Notes: generated by a model from the letters alone, not told the origin. Shown: positions 8,458 through 19,631, counted from the stretch's first letter. The stretch: DNA of 64,000 nucleotides from DASVHS01 sp038244815 (GCA_038244815.1 JBBRTB010000008.1:99848-163847), one strand, 5' to 3'. Translations and numbers: made by a program.

Positions 8458-8772
8458 ATGCTGCCGCCAGACTCACAATTCGAGGAGTCCGCTGTCGCGG
8501 AAAGCGCCGAGAAGGTCGACCAGCCTCCGCTCTTTAAGGTCCTCCTGCACAACGACGACTACACCACCATGGACTTCGTCGTCTGGGTGCTGCAATCGAT
8601 CTTCACCATGGCCGAGGAGCAGGCCATCCAGGTCATGCTCAACGTGCACGTGCAGGGAATCGGCACGGCGGGCATCTACACGTATGAGATCGCGGAGATG
8701 AAAGTGGCCAAGACCACTGCCGCGGCGCGCGAGCGCGAATTCCCCCTTCTGTGTACGATGGAACAAATTTGA
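8458..8772 (+). CDS. clpS: ClpS, N-degron adaptor of ClpA
   Basis: The 104-residue adaptor delivers proteins with N-terminal Leu, Phe, Tyr or Trp to ClpA. The conserved core is all there: FKVLLHNDDYTTMDFVVWVL, then VHVQGIGTAGIYTYEIAEMK. The Asn-Asp-Asp pocket that grips the N-terminal amine is intact. A ~25-residue acidic tail precedes the core. The gene ends 1 nt before clpA, so the two are cotranscribed and probably translationally coupled. Confidence 0.97.
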   Translation: MLPPDSQFEESAVAESAEKVDQPPLFKVLLHNDDYTTMDFVVWVLQSIFTMAEEQAIQVMLNVHVQGIGTAGIYTYEIAEMKVAKTTAAAREREFPLLCTMEQI

Positions 8773-8773
8773 A

Positions 8774-11038
<2,265 letters not shown>

Positions 11039-11096
11039 TACGCCTCAGTGCCGGCGAAACAGGCGGCACCGGCCGAAAAGCCGTCGATCCGTGACG

Positions 11097-11738
11097 ATGT
11101 CCCGCTTTCCCGATCCCCGCTATTCGCGCAGCGACGTCGTCGCCATCGGGGGTGATCTGCGGGTGGAGACGCTGCGCGACGCCTACCGTCACGGCATCTT
11201 CCCCTGGCCGCACGAAGACGTTCCTCTCCCCTGGTTCTCGCCGCGCCGGCGCGCCGTGATTCTCTTCGATCAGATGCACGTGGGACGAAGCACGCAAAAA
11301 GCCGCGAAGGCGGCGCCTTACACGTTCACGATCGACAAAGCGTTCAGCGACGTCATCGCGGCCTGCTCGCGGTCGCCCAGATCCCGACAGGAGGGCACGT
11401 GGATCGGGCCGGACATCATCGACGCCTACATCGCTCTCCACCGGGCCGGCGATGCGCACAGCGTCGAAGCGTGGCTGGAAGGCACTCTCGTGGGTGGCCT
11501 GTACGGCATCGATTCTGGCGGCGTGTTCACCGGCGAGAGCATGTTCTACCGCGCGCCGAACGCATCGAAGCTGGCGCTGTTGTTTCTCATCGAGCACGTG
11601 CGCGCACGCGGCGGGCGATGGCTGGACTGCCAGGTCATGACGCCGCACATGGACGCACTCGGCGCTCGGGAGATCGCGCGCGCCCGCTTCCTCGACCTCC
11701 TGGGCGAGGCACAGGCCTCGGGTGTGAAGCTGTTCTGA
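11097..11738 (+). CDS. aat: Leucyl/phenylalanyl-tRNA–protein transferase
   Basis: The 213-residue enzyme transfers Leu or Phe from tRNA to the N-terminus of proteins that begin with Arg or Lys, making them ClpS/ClpA substrates. Family motifs are clear: HGIFPWPHED, PLPWFSPRRRAV, GTWIGPDIIDAYIALH, SVEAWLEGTLVGGLYG and GVFTGESMF. The ATG at 11097 is chosen because the family begins with FPDPRYS-like residues; the open frame extends upstream without homology. The 58-bp gap after clpA suggests one operon clpS–clpA–aat, so substrate tagging, recognition and unfolding are encoded together. Confidence 0.96.
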   Translation: MSRFPDPRYSRSDVVAIGGDLRVETLRDAYRHGIFPWPHEDVPLPWFSPRRRAVILFDQMHVGRSTQKAAKAAPYTFTIDKAFSDVIAACSRSPRSRQEGTWIGPDIIDAYIALHRAGDAHSVEAWLEGTLVGGLYGIDSGGVFTGESMFYRAPNASKLALLFLIEHVRARGGRWLDCQVMTPHMDALGAREIARARFLDLLGEAQASGVKLF

Positions 11739-11765
11739 TAGCGTGTGCGCCAGGGAGAGAGAACT

Positions 11766-14700
11766 GTGACTCGAATTCGTCCGGGTGTCGTCGTCCTGTC
11801 GTTCATCGCCGCTCTGTCGGCCGCCACTTCATTCGCACAGCCGATCGCGCCGGCCGCGTTTCAGGAAATGCGCTGGCGGATGATCGGGCCGTATCGAGGC
11901 GGACGCACGCGCGCGGTGGCTGCTGTGGCCGGCCAGCCCACCATCTTCTACATCGCCCAGGTGAACGGCGGGATCTGGAAGAGCGACGACGCCGGACGAA
12001 CGTGGAATCCGATCTTCGAAGGGCAGCCGACGCAGTCCATCGGCGCGCTGGCCGTCGCCCCGAGCGATCCGAACATCATCTACGCCGGCAGCGGCGAAGG
12101 TCTTCATCGTCCCGATCTGGCCGTCGGCAACGGTGTCTACAAATCGACCGACGCGGGAAAAACCTGGATACACCTCGGTCTCGACGACGCGCAGCAGATC
12201 GCTGCGATGTCCGTCGATCCACGCGATCCCAACCGCGTCTTCGCCGCCGTCAACGGACATCCCTACGGGCCGAACGCGCAGCGCGGCGTGTTCCGCTCGA
12301 CCGACGGAGGGCAGAGCTGGAAGCGCGTGCTCTATAAGGACGAGAACACCGGCGCGACCGACCTCGAGATCGATCCCTCCAACCCGAACATCATCTACGC
12401 GTCGTTGTGGGAAGCGCGACTCGGGCCGACCGAGGACGACAACGAGTTCAACGGGACGGGCGGGGGCCTGTTCAAGTCGACCGACGGCGGCGATACCTGG
12501 CGGCAACTGAAAAACGGACTGCCGAACGATCTCGTGCAGATCGACGTGGCCATCGCGCCGAGCGAGCCGCGGCGCCTCTACGCCGTCGTCAAGACCACGG
12601 AACCGAGCGAGTACATGTCCGGCAAGGGTCTGGGATTCTTCCGCTCCGACGACGCCGGCGAATCGTGGCGCAGCGTCACCACCGATCCACGCCCGGTGAT
12701 GCTGATCGGCGGCGGCGATCTTCCCGTGCCGAAGGTCGATCCCAGCAATCCCGACGTCGTCTACAGCGCCAGCATCGTGACCGTGCGCTCGACTGACGGC
12801 GGCAAGACCTGGACCTCGCTGCGCGGCGCGCCCGGAGGCGACGACTACCAGAACGTCTGGGTCAGTCCAACCGACTCCAACGTCATCCTCCTCGGCAGCG
12901 ATCAGGGAGCGATCGTCAGTCTCAACGGCGGGCGCACCTGGAGCTCCTGGTACAACCAGCCCACCGCCCAGCTTTATCACGTCGGCGTGACCCCGACGTT
13001 TCCCTACCGCGTCTGCAGCGGCCAGCAGGAGAGCGGCTCGGTTTGCATCGCCAGCCGCGGCGACAGCGGCCAGATCACGTTCCGCGACTGGAGACCGGTG
13101 GGAACGATCGAGTACGGCTACGTCACTCCCGACCCGCTGAATCCCGACATCGTCTTCGGCGGTGGCCGCGACGAGGTGACGCGCTTTCACTGGAGCACCG
13201 GCGAGGTGCAGAACGTGTCGCCGATCCCGCTCAGCAGCGGCTATCGCGTCGACCGCACGGAGCCGCTCATCTTCTCCCCCGCCGATCCGCACATCCTCTA
13301 CTACTCCGCAAACGTGCTGTTCGAGACAAGCGACGGCGGCGACTCCTGGAAGACCATCAGTCCCGATCTCACCCGCGAGCATCCCGGCACACCGGCCAGC
13401 GTCGGCGCGCTGGCCGCGAAGAACCCGAAAACCGACGAGAAACGGGGCGTAATCTACGCGGTCGCTCCGGGCGTGCACGACGTGAACACGATCTGGGCGG
13501 GAACCGACGACGGACTGATCTGGGTGACGCGAGACGGCGGCGTACACTGGGCGAACGTCACTCCGCCGTCGCTGACCCCGTGGAGCAAGGTCACACAGAT
13601 CTCGGCGTCGCACTTCGACGATCAATCCGCGTACGCATCGGTGAGCCGCTTCCGCATCGACGATCTGCATCCGTACATCTTTCGCACGCACGACGGCGGC
13701 AGAACGTGGCAGCCGATCGCCGCCGGCCTCCCCGACTGGCCGGTCAACGCCGTTCGTGAAGATCCGCTGCGGAAAGGAATGCTGTTCGCCGGGACGGAGA
13801 CGGGCGTGTGGGTCTCGTTCGACGACGGCGATCACTGGCAGTCGCTGCAGCTCAACCTTCCGCACACGTCGATGCGCGATCTCGTCATCCACGACAGCGA
13901 TCTCATCGTGGCCACGCACGGCCGGTCGTTCTGGATCCTCGACGACATCACGCCGCTGCGCCAGCTCTCAGACGATGTTCTCCACTCCGGTCTGTTCCTG
14001 TTTCGGCCCGCGAACACCGTGCGCGTGCGGCGCAGTCTCAACACCGACACGCCGCTTCCCGCCGACGAACCGTCCGGCCAGAACCCGCCCGACGGCGCCG
14101 TGGTCGACTACTACCTCGGCGCGGCAGCGCCGGGCGGTGTCACGCTGGAGATTCTCGACGCGTCCGGAAGCGTCGTCCGCCGCTACGACTCGGGCGATCG
14201 TCCGTGGATCACGGAGAAGGAACTGCAGGAGCAGACCATTCCTCCGTTCTGGGTCAAACCACCGCAGACGCTATCGGCTGCGGCCGGCATGCACCGCTGG
14301 GTGTGGGATCTCCACGATCCCGCGCCTGTATCGGTCGAGCACGAGTATCCGATCTCCGCGGTGCCGCACCGCACGCCGCAGTATCCGCTCGGTCCTCGCG
14401 CCCTGCCGGGAACGTACAGCGTCCGGCTCACCGCGAACGGACAGACCGTGACCGCTCCGCTGACGGTAACGCTCGATCCCCGCATCAAGACCACGGCCGC
14501 CGGCCTCAGGGAGATGTTCGATCTACAGACCCGGCTTGCCGGAATGCTTAGCCGAAGCTCGGAGGCCGTGCTGAAGGCACGCTCGATGAGCGAGCAACTC
14601 GATCATCTCCCGCCGTCCCGGGGAAGCATGAAGCGCTCGATCGACCAGTTCCGCGACGCGGTCACGAACGTGCTGAACGGCCCGAAGGAGCCCGAGCCAA

Positions 14701-14930
14701 ACGCCACGGCGCACCGGCCCGCGAAAACGACGGCTGCTCCGGCCGAGAAGCCGCCCACGCTCACGTCGGTCCAGAGCGACATCGCCACGCTCTACAAAGC
14801 GATCGATCAGGCCGATGCCGCGCCGACCGCCGCTCAAGCCGCCGCCGTCGCCGGAACCGCGGCAAGGTTCGACGCGGTGATGAAGCGCTGGGAAGCGGTG
14901 GACCGCGCGAAGCCGAGCGTCATCCACTGA
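11766..14930 (+). CDS. Secreted sortilin/BNR-repeat beta-propeller protein
   Basis: About 1,054 residues from a GTG at 11766 with the ribosome site AGGGAGA; an in-frame GTG at 11745 is less likely. The N-terminal signal peptide is predicted to be cut after SFA (residue ~24). Many Asp-box-type strands follow (GIWKSDDAGRTW, GVYKSTDAGKTW, GVFRSTDGGQSW, GLFKSTDGGDTW, TVRSTDGGKTW, VTRDGGVHW), typical of VPS10/sortilin and sialidase-like propellers. The last ~350 residues hold a beta domain and a C-terminal helical Ala/Lys-rich part. Such proteins are abundant in Acidobacteriota and are usually annotated as glycosyl hydrolase, but no catalytic site is visible and function is unproven. Confidence 0.88.
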   Translation: MTRIRPGVVVLSFIAALSAATSFAQPIAPAAFQEMRWRMIGPYRGGRTRAVAAVAGQPTIFYIAQVNGGIWKSDDAGRTWNPIFEGQPTQSIGALAVAPSDPNIIYAGSGEGLHRPDLAVGNGVYKSTDAGKTWIHLGLDDAQQIAAMSVDPRDPNRVFAAVNGHPYGPNAQRGVFRSTDGGQSWKRVLYKDENTGATDLEIDPSNPNIIYASLWEARLGPTEDDNEFNGTGGGLFKSTDGGDTWRQLKNGLPNDLVQIDVAIAPSEPRRLYAVVKTTEPSEYMSGKGLGFFRSDDAGESWRSVTTDPRPVMLIGGGDLPVPKVDPSNPDVVYSASIVTVRSTDGGKTWTSLRGAPGGDDYQNVWVSPTDSNVILLGSDQGAIVSLNGGRTWSSWYNQPTAQLYHVGVTPTFPYRVCSGQQESGSVCIASRGDSGQITFRDWRPVGTIEYGYVTPDPLNPDIVFGGGRDEVTRFHWSTGEVQNVSPIPLSSGYRVDRTEPLIFSPADPHILYYSANVLFETSDGGDSWKTISPDLTREHPGTPASVGALAAKNPKTDEKRGVIYAVAPGVHDVNTIWAGTDDGLIWVTRDGGVHWANVTPPSLTPWSKVTQISASHFDDQSAYASVSRFRIDDLHPYIFRTHDGGRTWQPIAAGLPDWPVNAVREDPLRKGMLFAGTETGVWVSFDDGDHWQSLQLNLPHTSMRDLVIHDSDLIVATHGRSFWILDDITPLRQLSDDVLHSGLFLFRPANTVRVRRSLNTDTPLPADEPSGQNPPDGAVVDYYLGAAAPGGVTLEILDASGSVVRRYDSGDRPWITEKELQEQTIPPFWVKPPQTLSAAAGMHRWVWDLHDPAPVSVEHEYPISAVPHRTPQYPLGPRALPGTYSVRLTANGQTVTAPLTVTLDPRIKTTAAGLREMFDLQTRLAGMLSRSSEAVLKARSMSEQLDHLPPSRGSMKRSIDQFRDAVTNVLNGPKEPEPNATAHRPAKTTAAPAEKPPTLTSVQSDIATLYKAIDQADAAPTAAQAAAVAGTAARFDAVMKRWEAVDRAKPSVIH

Positions 14931-14939
14931 TCGAGACCC

Positions 14940-14964
14940 GCAGGGCCGTCTCAGTCGGCCCTGC
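14940..14964. terminator. Bidirectional hairpin between convergent genes
   Basis: A 9-bp perfect stem GCAGGGCCG / CGGCCCTGC with a 7-nt loop lies between the convergent BNR gene and rhodanese gene; the rhodanese stop codon is in the loop. No long T-run follows, so rho-independent strength is uncertain. Confidence 0.6.
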
Positions 14965-15472
14965 CCGCTCGCGCTTTCTCTCCTTCGAAGGGCAGTAGCG
15001 ACTGGTGGACGTCGACGAGCGGTCCGAGCTCGTACACGTTGCGATAGCCGTAGTTGAACAGGGCGATGAACGTCGACAGGTTCAGCGACGCCGTCGCCAG
15101 CTTCTCCGGAAACGGTCCGGAGGCGCCCTTGAAATTGTTGTTGCAGTAGATGAGCACCGGCGAATCGAAGCTGCCGATGACATCTTTCAAACTCACGGCA
15201 GTGATGTCCGGAAAGCTGAGATTGACGGCGCCGCGCACGTGAAGCTGGCGGTACTTCTCGCCGCTCCGGGCGTCGAGGATTACGGCGCCGGGCAGCGCGG
15301 CGATCCGAAGAAACTCCTCTTCCGACACGCGACGAGTGTCTCGCAACGTTGCCGCCTCGCCGGCCACACGCAGATATCCCGGCATGTCGATGGCCGGATT
15401 CGGGATCTGCTGAGCGGCAAGGGATGACGTCCCGGCCAGGAGCGCGAACGCGAGAAGCGCAGGGAGTCTCAT
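14951..15472 (-). CDS. Exported rhodanese-like domain protein
   Basis: The 173-residue protein starts at the ATG at 15472 with a clear signal peptide (MRLPALLAFALLAGTSSLAAQ), so it acts outside the cytoplasm. The single rhodanese fold includes AVILDARSGEKYRQLHVRGAVNLSFPD, typical of the conserved D-A-R and H-I-x-G-A-x-N blocks, and the active-site loop VLIYCNNNFKGASG with its Cys. The loop is one residue longer than the usual CxxGxR and ends without the normal Arg. It may handle persulfide or simply bind; the substrate is unknown. Convergent with the BNR gene. Confidence 0.85.
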   Translation of the reverse strand: MRLPALLAFALLAGTSSLAAQQIPNPAIDMPGYLRVAGEAATLRDTRRVSEEEFLRIAALPGAVILDARSGEKYRQLHVRGAVNLSFPDITAVSLKDVIGSFDSPVLIYCNNNFKGASGPFPEKLATASLNLSTFIALFNYGYRNVYELGPLVDVHQSLLPFEGEKARAGRAD

Positions 15473-15555
15473 AAATCGTCTCCATCCCTGAGACGTGGCC
15501 CGAGAGGGCGAGGTTCGCCGGCTCCGGATAACGATGGTCAGCGCGGCGGAGAGGG

Positions 15556-15631
15556 CCACCACCCGGATTCCTCGCCGTCTGACGCGGCTCGGAATGACGC
15601 GGGTGGGGAAACCGAGGCCCGAGGCCTGAGG
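15556..15631. repeat. Palindromic CTCGGAATGAC element followed by GCCCGAG heptamers
   Basis: One copy of the interspersed element (CACCCGGATTCCTCGCC…CTCGGAATGACG, 15556–15606) is followed by the units GCCCGAG and GCCTGAG (15617–15630). The patch lies between the rhodanese gene start (15472) and the divergent 15645 gene, so both promoters must be in about 170 bp shared with it. No clear −35/−10 pair is visible. Confidence 0.85.
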
Positions 15632-15644
15632 TTATGCTTTGCGC

Positions 15645-17984
15645 ATGAAAGCGTTCCTCGTGGCCGTCCTCTTCGCCAGCACGGCCGCCGCGCAGACGAT
15701 CCCGGCGCCGACGACGGCCCAACTGACCGACTCAGGCGACGGACCGATCCTGGCCGTGCCCGCGGACGCAACCGAGCCGGCCGAGCCGCGCGTCCCGCCG
15801 CTTCAGGTCACGACGCCGAACGCACAGGCGTCGCGGCTCATGACGCTCGTCAATCCCGCCATCGCCATTCCGTTCAACTCGCCGATCCGGCAACTGCAGG
15901 CATTCTGGAATTCGACGCCCCTTTCGCTCCTCGATCCTTCCGGCACCGGCCTGGTCGAGGAAGCGCACTCGTTCGGCTCGATGATCCCGTTTTTCAAACC
16001 GCTCTTCTCGCTGGCGGGGATTCCACCAGGGAGCGGCACGCTGGAGATCCGCGCGTTCGACGTCGACGGCAGGCAGGTCGCCTCCGTCTCCATCCCCTCG
16101 CTGACGGTCGTCGCGCCGCCAACACCCGTGCCGACGAGCACGATCGCGGCGATGGCGCATCCGCGCATCTATCTGACGGCAGTCCGGCTCGCCTCGATCC
16201 GCGCGCGGACGGCCAACGATCCCGCGCGGCTGCGTTACGAAGCCGCACTCAGTCGCTTCCTCGATGCGCTCGCGCGCATTCCGGACGTGACGTCCACGGA
16301 GTTCGAGAACGACATCTACGACCCCGAGAGTTACATCCCGCTGCTGGCGCTGACCTGGCAGTTACGCAGGAACGACGACCCAACCACGGCGATGCGGGCG
16401 GCCGGGGCGGCGCATACGCTGGCGATGCGCATCGCCAACGACTACGACAACGGGACGCGCCAGTTCGCTCGCGACACCGGCTACGACATCCGATTCGGCC
16501 TGCGCAATCTCTTGCTGGCGTACGACTGGATGGACGGCCAGTTCAGTCTCGCCGAGCGCGCGCTCATCGTCAAGACCGCGACCCGCTGGGTGGACTGGTA
16601 CCACGACACGCCCGGCTACGTGGAGTCGTGGCCTGTCGAGAACTACTACGCCGGATACATCCAGGGCATCGTGCTCACGGCCGTGGCCACGGCCGGCGAC
16701 AGCGCCGACGCCGACCGCATCTTCACGCTCCTGCGCTCGAAGCTCGGCAACGAGATGCCGCTGATGAACCAGCGCCTGGCCGGAGGAGACTGGGCCGAGG
16801 GCTGGAATTACGGGTGGTACACGGTGACCGAACTGTCGCTCGTGAACCTGCTGTTGCGGGAGATCGGCGAAGACTGGAGCGTCGATTTCGACTGGCTGCA
16901 GCCGCTTCCGCACAGCCTCACCTTCCAGGTGGCGCCGGACTTCAGCGAGACCCGGCCATACGGTGGATATTCCGGCGATTACCCGCACAGGACGTCTCCC
17001 TCGACGCTGGCCGTGCTCTCCGCCACCTCCGGTTACGGGTTCTTCGCGCATGGCATCTACACCTCGATGCTCGCCGCTCCGAGCAACGACTTCGCCGACA
17101 CACCCGGCGACACGTTCTACGAGATGATCTTCGACACCACCTCTCCGGCGCCGCCCATCGCCTACATTCCCTCGTACCTCAACACAGGCAGCGGACGATT
17201 TTTCTCCCGCTCTTCGCTTGCCGACCTCGATGCCTACTTCGTGTCCACCGAGAACACCAGCTACTCCTTCGACCACTATGGCTACGCCGACGGCGATGTT
17301 CGTCTCTACCACGGTGCGATCTGTCTGGTCTGTCCCAGCGCCTATCGCGGGCCGAGCTTCGACGGCGAAGCGGTGACACCGGCCTTCTCGACGTATCAGC
17401 TCGGAGAGCCGTCGGGAACGCTCGGGCGCAACAACCAGAACTTTCTCTATACCGAGCAAGGCACGTTCTCCGCGATCGGCATGCGGTTCGAGTCGTCCTG
17501 GGTGGTGAATCGCTATGACGAGGGAATCGTCTCGCCCGACAATCCGCTCGACTACCTCATCCGCGAAGTCGTCCACCTGCGGCCTGGCACGTTGATCGTC
17601 CGCGATCTCCATCGCCGCCGCCACCTCTCCGATACGCTGATGGCCCGCTGGCATCTCGGTCCTTCCGATCCCGTGCAGAGCGCCAGCAACGGTTACCGGC
17701 TGGGAGCACTCAACGTCTCGACGTTCTACCCGCCTGGCGTGACGGTGATGTTCGGCGATGACGTCGACAGCGGCGGCAATCGCGTCGGCACGCTCATGCA
17801 GCTCCAGTTCGCGAGCTCCACGGCGGCGATGGAGCTGATCACCGTGTTCTCGGAGACTCTCACCGCGACGAGCTACGCCGCGGGCACGGTCACGCTCAGC
17901 GATGGGACGCGCGTGATCTTCGCGAACAACACCGTCAGCGTGCAGCCCGGTCACAGCGGCAAGCGCCGCGCGGCCAGACACTGA
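15645..17984 (+). CDS. Secreted heparinase II/III-like (polysaccharide lyase-fold) protein
   Basis: About 779 residues from the ATG at 15645, with a signal peptide ending near ASTAAAQ. Residues ~20–160 form a Thr/Pro/Val-rich beta domain. Residues ~170–460 are helical, with toroid-like patterns such as RIYLTAVRLASIRAR, LLLAYDWMDGQFS and VENYYAGYIQGIVLTA. The rest is beta-rich, with SFDHYGYADGDVRLYHGA resembling the H-x-D-x-G-x-F block of heparinase II/III-type lyases, then REVVHLRPGTLIVRDLH. This architecture suggests a polysaccharide lyase or relative, but I cannot assign a family or substrate. The last ~13 residues (GHSGKRRAARH) are read from a direct repeat shared with 21281–21320, so the natural C-terminus was probably altered by rearrangement. 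Confidence 0.55.
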   Translation: MKAFLVAVLFASTAAAQTIPAPTTAQLTDSGDGPILAVPADATEPAEPRVPPLQVTTPNAQASRLMTLVNPAIAIPFNSPIRQLQAFWNSTPLSLLDPSGTGLVEEAHSFGSMIPFFKPLFSLAGIPPGSGTLEIRAFDVDGRQVASVSIPSLTVVAPPTPVPTSTIAAMAHPRIYLTAVRLASIRARTANDPARLRYEAALSRFLDALARIPDVTSTEFENDIYDPESYIPLLALTWQLRRNDDPTTAMRAAGAAHTLAMRIANDYDNGTRQFARDTGYDIRFGLRNLLLAYDWMDGQFSLAERALIVKTATRWVDWYHDTPGYVESWPVENYYAGYIQGIVLTAVATAGDSADADRIFTLLRSKLGNEMPLMNQRLAGGDWAEGWNYGWYTVTELSLVNLLLREIGEDWSVDFDWLQPLPHSLTFQVAPDFSETRPYGGYSGDYPHRTSPSTLAVLSATSGYGFFAHGIYTSMLAAPSNDFADTPGDTFYEMIFDTTSPAPPIAYIPSYLNTGSGRFFSRSSLADLDAYFVSTENTSYSFDHYGYADGDVRLYHGAICLVCPSAYRGPSFDGEAVTPAFSTYQLGEPSGTLGRNNQNFLYTEQGTFSAIGMRFESSWVVNRYDEGIVSPDNPLDYLIREVVHLRPGTLIVRDLHRRRHLSDTLMARWHLGPSDPVQSASNGYRLGALNVSTFYPPGVTVMFGDDVDSGGNRVGTLMQLQFASSTAAMELITVFSETLTATSYAAGTVTLSDGTRVIFANNTVSVQPGHSGKRRAARH

Positions 17985-18078
17985 CGGCCCCTGCCCGAGC
18001 GACGCCACGTGTCGCGCGAACACTTCGTTGAAGAGCGCGCCCGGCCGGCGCGCGCGCAGGCGCTCCACGATGGACGGG
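17944..18078. repeat. Direct repeat, left copy (echo of phosphatase 3' end)
   Basis: About 135 bp closely match 21281–21415 in the same orientation, with scattered substitutions. Read on the minus strand, the right part encodes SIVERLRARRPGALFNEVFAR, the C-terminal helix of the phosphatase at 21328–21747, without its stop. The left part supplies the tail of the heparinase-like protein. The two copies bracket the 18.1–21.2 kb module. Confidence 0.9.
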
Positions 18079-18080
18079 CT
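17985..18080 (-). pseudogene. Fragment of dual-specificity phosphatase C-terminus
   Basis: The minus-strand reading gives the phosphatase tail only (PSIVERLRARRPGALFNEVFARHVASLG), versus FARYVTSLP and stop in the intact gene. No active-site part is present, so it is a remnant from a duplication or rearrangement. It lies within the left direct repeat. Confidence 0.8.
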
Positions 18081-18169
18081 GTGCGCTGCCCGGACTGCCG
18101 CAAGGACATGCTCGTGGCCTTCTCGTGCAAGGCCGAGGGCTCTGCCCCTCGTGCGGCGCGAAGCGCGCG
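18081..18169 (+). pseudogene. IS91-type transposase zinc-finger fragment, frameshifted
   Basis: The frame starting at 18081 reads CPDCRKDMLVAFSCK. After one missing base near 18130 it continues in another frame as GRGLCPSCGAKRA. Together these give the CxxC…SCKGRGxCPSCG signature of the zinc-binding domain of IS91-family rolling-circle transposases. Only about 30 residues survive, with neither HUH nor Tyr catalytic parts. Confidence 0.75.
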
Positions 18170-18175
18170 GCGCAG

Positions 18176-18253
18176 GAAATCGACATGGTGATCAACATCG
18201 GGGCGCTGAAGAGCAGGGACGACCCTCTGGTGACCCGCGACATCCGCGGAGTA
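18176..18253 (+). pseudogene. deoC (deoxyribose-phosphate aldolase) internal fragment
   Basis: The reading EIDMVINIGALKSRDD followed by VTRDIRGV matches the strongly conserved strand-loop of DeoC (usually EIDMVINIGALKSGD). Only 26 codons remain, fused to the IS91-type fragment. This is gene debris, not a functional aldolase; no intact deoC is in the window. Confidence 0.7.
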
Positions 18254-18683
18254 TCTCGATCTCCGGACACAGACATTCACCACACGCGGCTCATCAACAG
18301 GACGCGCCACGGCGACGAGATCGGCAGGGCGAGCTGGAACGTTCGCGTTTTCGTGGAACTCGAGATCGGCGCGCGAGAATAGCATTCGCGTTTGCGTGGC
18401 GGGGGTGCGTGATCGGCTGCGGGGCGGGTGCGACCGCGGAAGGCGTTTTCCTCGAACGTACAGAGAACCAAACGTCGATCTCGAGGCGGTGCCTGTTGCG
18501 ATCGACGGACTGACCGTGCAAACAGAAGACGAGACCTGGCCCGCAAGGCTTCGCTCATCGCCTCGTTGGTCCGGGCTCGAGAAGCCTCATCGGATTCGGG
18601 CTGACGGAGCAGCGACCGCTCTCTGCGAGTTCGAGGGCGCGACGCCTGAAGCGCTCGTGATCCACGGGCGCGATTGTACGCAA
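18254..18683. other. Gap without a recognisable gene
   Basis: About 430 bp between the deoC fragment and the terminator of the next gene. Open frames exist on both strands but are Arg/Ser-rich, match nothing I know and lack ribosome sites. Most likely decayed DNA belonging to the rearranged patch. Confidence 0.6.
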
Positions 18684-18713
18684 AGAAAAAGCGCCGGCGG
18701 GATCGCCGGCGCT
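18684..18713 (-). terminator. Rho-independent terminator of the 18738–19613 gene
   Basis: A perfect 9-bp stem GCGCCGGCG–GGAT–CGCCGGCGC (18691–18712) is followed on the minus strand by TTTTTCTTT. It lies 25 bp past the stop codon. A near copy, including the flanking GGCGCGATTGTACGCAAA, occurs at 21212–21261. Confidence 0.9.
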
Positions 18714-18737
18714 CCATCTCTGGAATTGCCGTGTCGG

Positions 18738-19613
18738 TCAGTGCCGCTGGTCGTGCGGGATTTGTACTGTGGCGGTGGCCAGAGCCTGATTACCGGCGGC
18801 GTCGGTCGCCGAGTAGGTGACCGTGTAAACGCGCCCTTCCTTCCGCTGGCCGGTCCGCTCGGCGCGGACGAAAAACTGCCGGTCATCCGTTCCCAATGCC
18901 GCTCCGGTGACGTTCGCCGAGTCATCGATCGACTCACTGCAGGTGATCGAGACGAGTCGAACGGTCGGCTGCGGGTCGGTGCCGTCGCTCACTTGAATCG
19001 TGGCAGTGATCTCGACCATTTTGTGATTCGGCGGCCAGATCACAGCGGGGGAAAGCGAGACGCTGAGCGTCGGCGGTGTGGTGTCCGAGGGCGGTGGCGG
19101 GCCTTCCGGGTCCGGTTCGAGCAGGCCATACTGATGCGTCGAATCGCCGAGGATCACATCGAAGTTTGCGGTCCGGTACGCCGGTGAGGCTTGTGGCAGG
19201 CGAACGGAGAAGCCGGAGGCCGTGGCTCCCGCGGCGATATCAAATTGCGATCCCCCGTCGCTGCTCCACTCCATGTCGACAAGCGCGCTCTCTTCGGTGG
19301 TCACCAGTCGCGCCGTCCATCCTTGCGGCGAGGTTGTGCTCGATGCGGGCACTCCCTGCTCGAATGTCCAGCCGACCGGCAGCGTCTGAAGCTGCGCTTC
19401 GCCGTGAAGGTAATCAAAGCCGATGCGCACAGCGACGATCGGCCGATCAGCGCCGTTGACCACTCGATAGAAGTACGTGGTGCCGGTTGCCCCTGTCGAT
19501 TCGAAAACCTTCACGTGCACGGACGTGGCCGCGGTCGCGGAGAAAGTGCTGAACAGCAGGGTGAGGACTGCCAGCACTGGCAGCCATCCCACCTTGTTTC
19601 TTTTGTTGGTCAT
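18738..19613 (-). CDS. Secreted protein of an unrecognised family with C-terminal Ig-like domain (paralogue 1)
   Basis: The 291-residue protein starts at the ATG at 19613 (ribosome site GAGGAGA). A signal peptide ends near SATAATS. Residues ~30–165 align with the 20735–21211 protein: FYRVVNGADRPIVAVRIG, LPVGWTFEQGVPAS, GWTARLVTTEES and GDSTHQYG against YSYRVINRTKQPITALRIG, LPLGWTFERGLAPD, GWTARLVTTEEN and SDSTHLHG. After a PPPPSDTTPPT linker comes an HYR/Ig-like beta domain (SPAVIWPPNHKMVEI) with a YTVTYSATDAAGNQA end. Not an enzyme by any motif I know. Probably surface or periplasmic, for binding. It ends at a strong terminator. Confidence 0.8.
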   Translation of the reverse strand: MTNKRNKVGWLPVLAVLTLLFSTFSATAATSVHVKVFESTGATGTTYFYRVVNGADRPIVAVRIGFDYLHGEAQLQTLPVGWTFEQGVPASSTTSPQGWTARLVTTEESALVDMEWSSDGGSQFDIAAGATASGFSVRLPQASPAYRTANFDVILGDSTHQYGLLEPDPEGPPPPSDTTPPTLSVSLSPAVIWPPNHKMVEITATIQVSDGTDPQPTVRLVSITCSESIDDSANVTGAALGTDDRQFFVRAERTGQRKEGRVYTVTYSATDAAGNQALATATVQIPHDQRH

Positions 19614-19631
19614 GGTTTGTCTCCTCATCCC

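Noticed and set aside
11829..13919. Long minus-strand frame (about 700 codons)
   Set aside because: Antisense to the BNR propeller gene; no recognisable domain and biased composition.
16362..18068. Long minus-strand frame (about 570 codons) whose start contains the phosphatase tail
   Set aside because: Only the first ~30 residues mean anything (duplicated phosphatase end); the rest is antisense of the heparinase-like gene.
18396..19187. Plus-strand frame of about 260 codons
   Set aside because: Runs through a terminator and antisense of a well-supported exported gene; no ribosome site.
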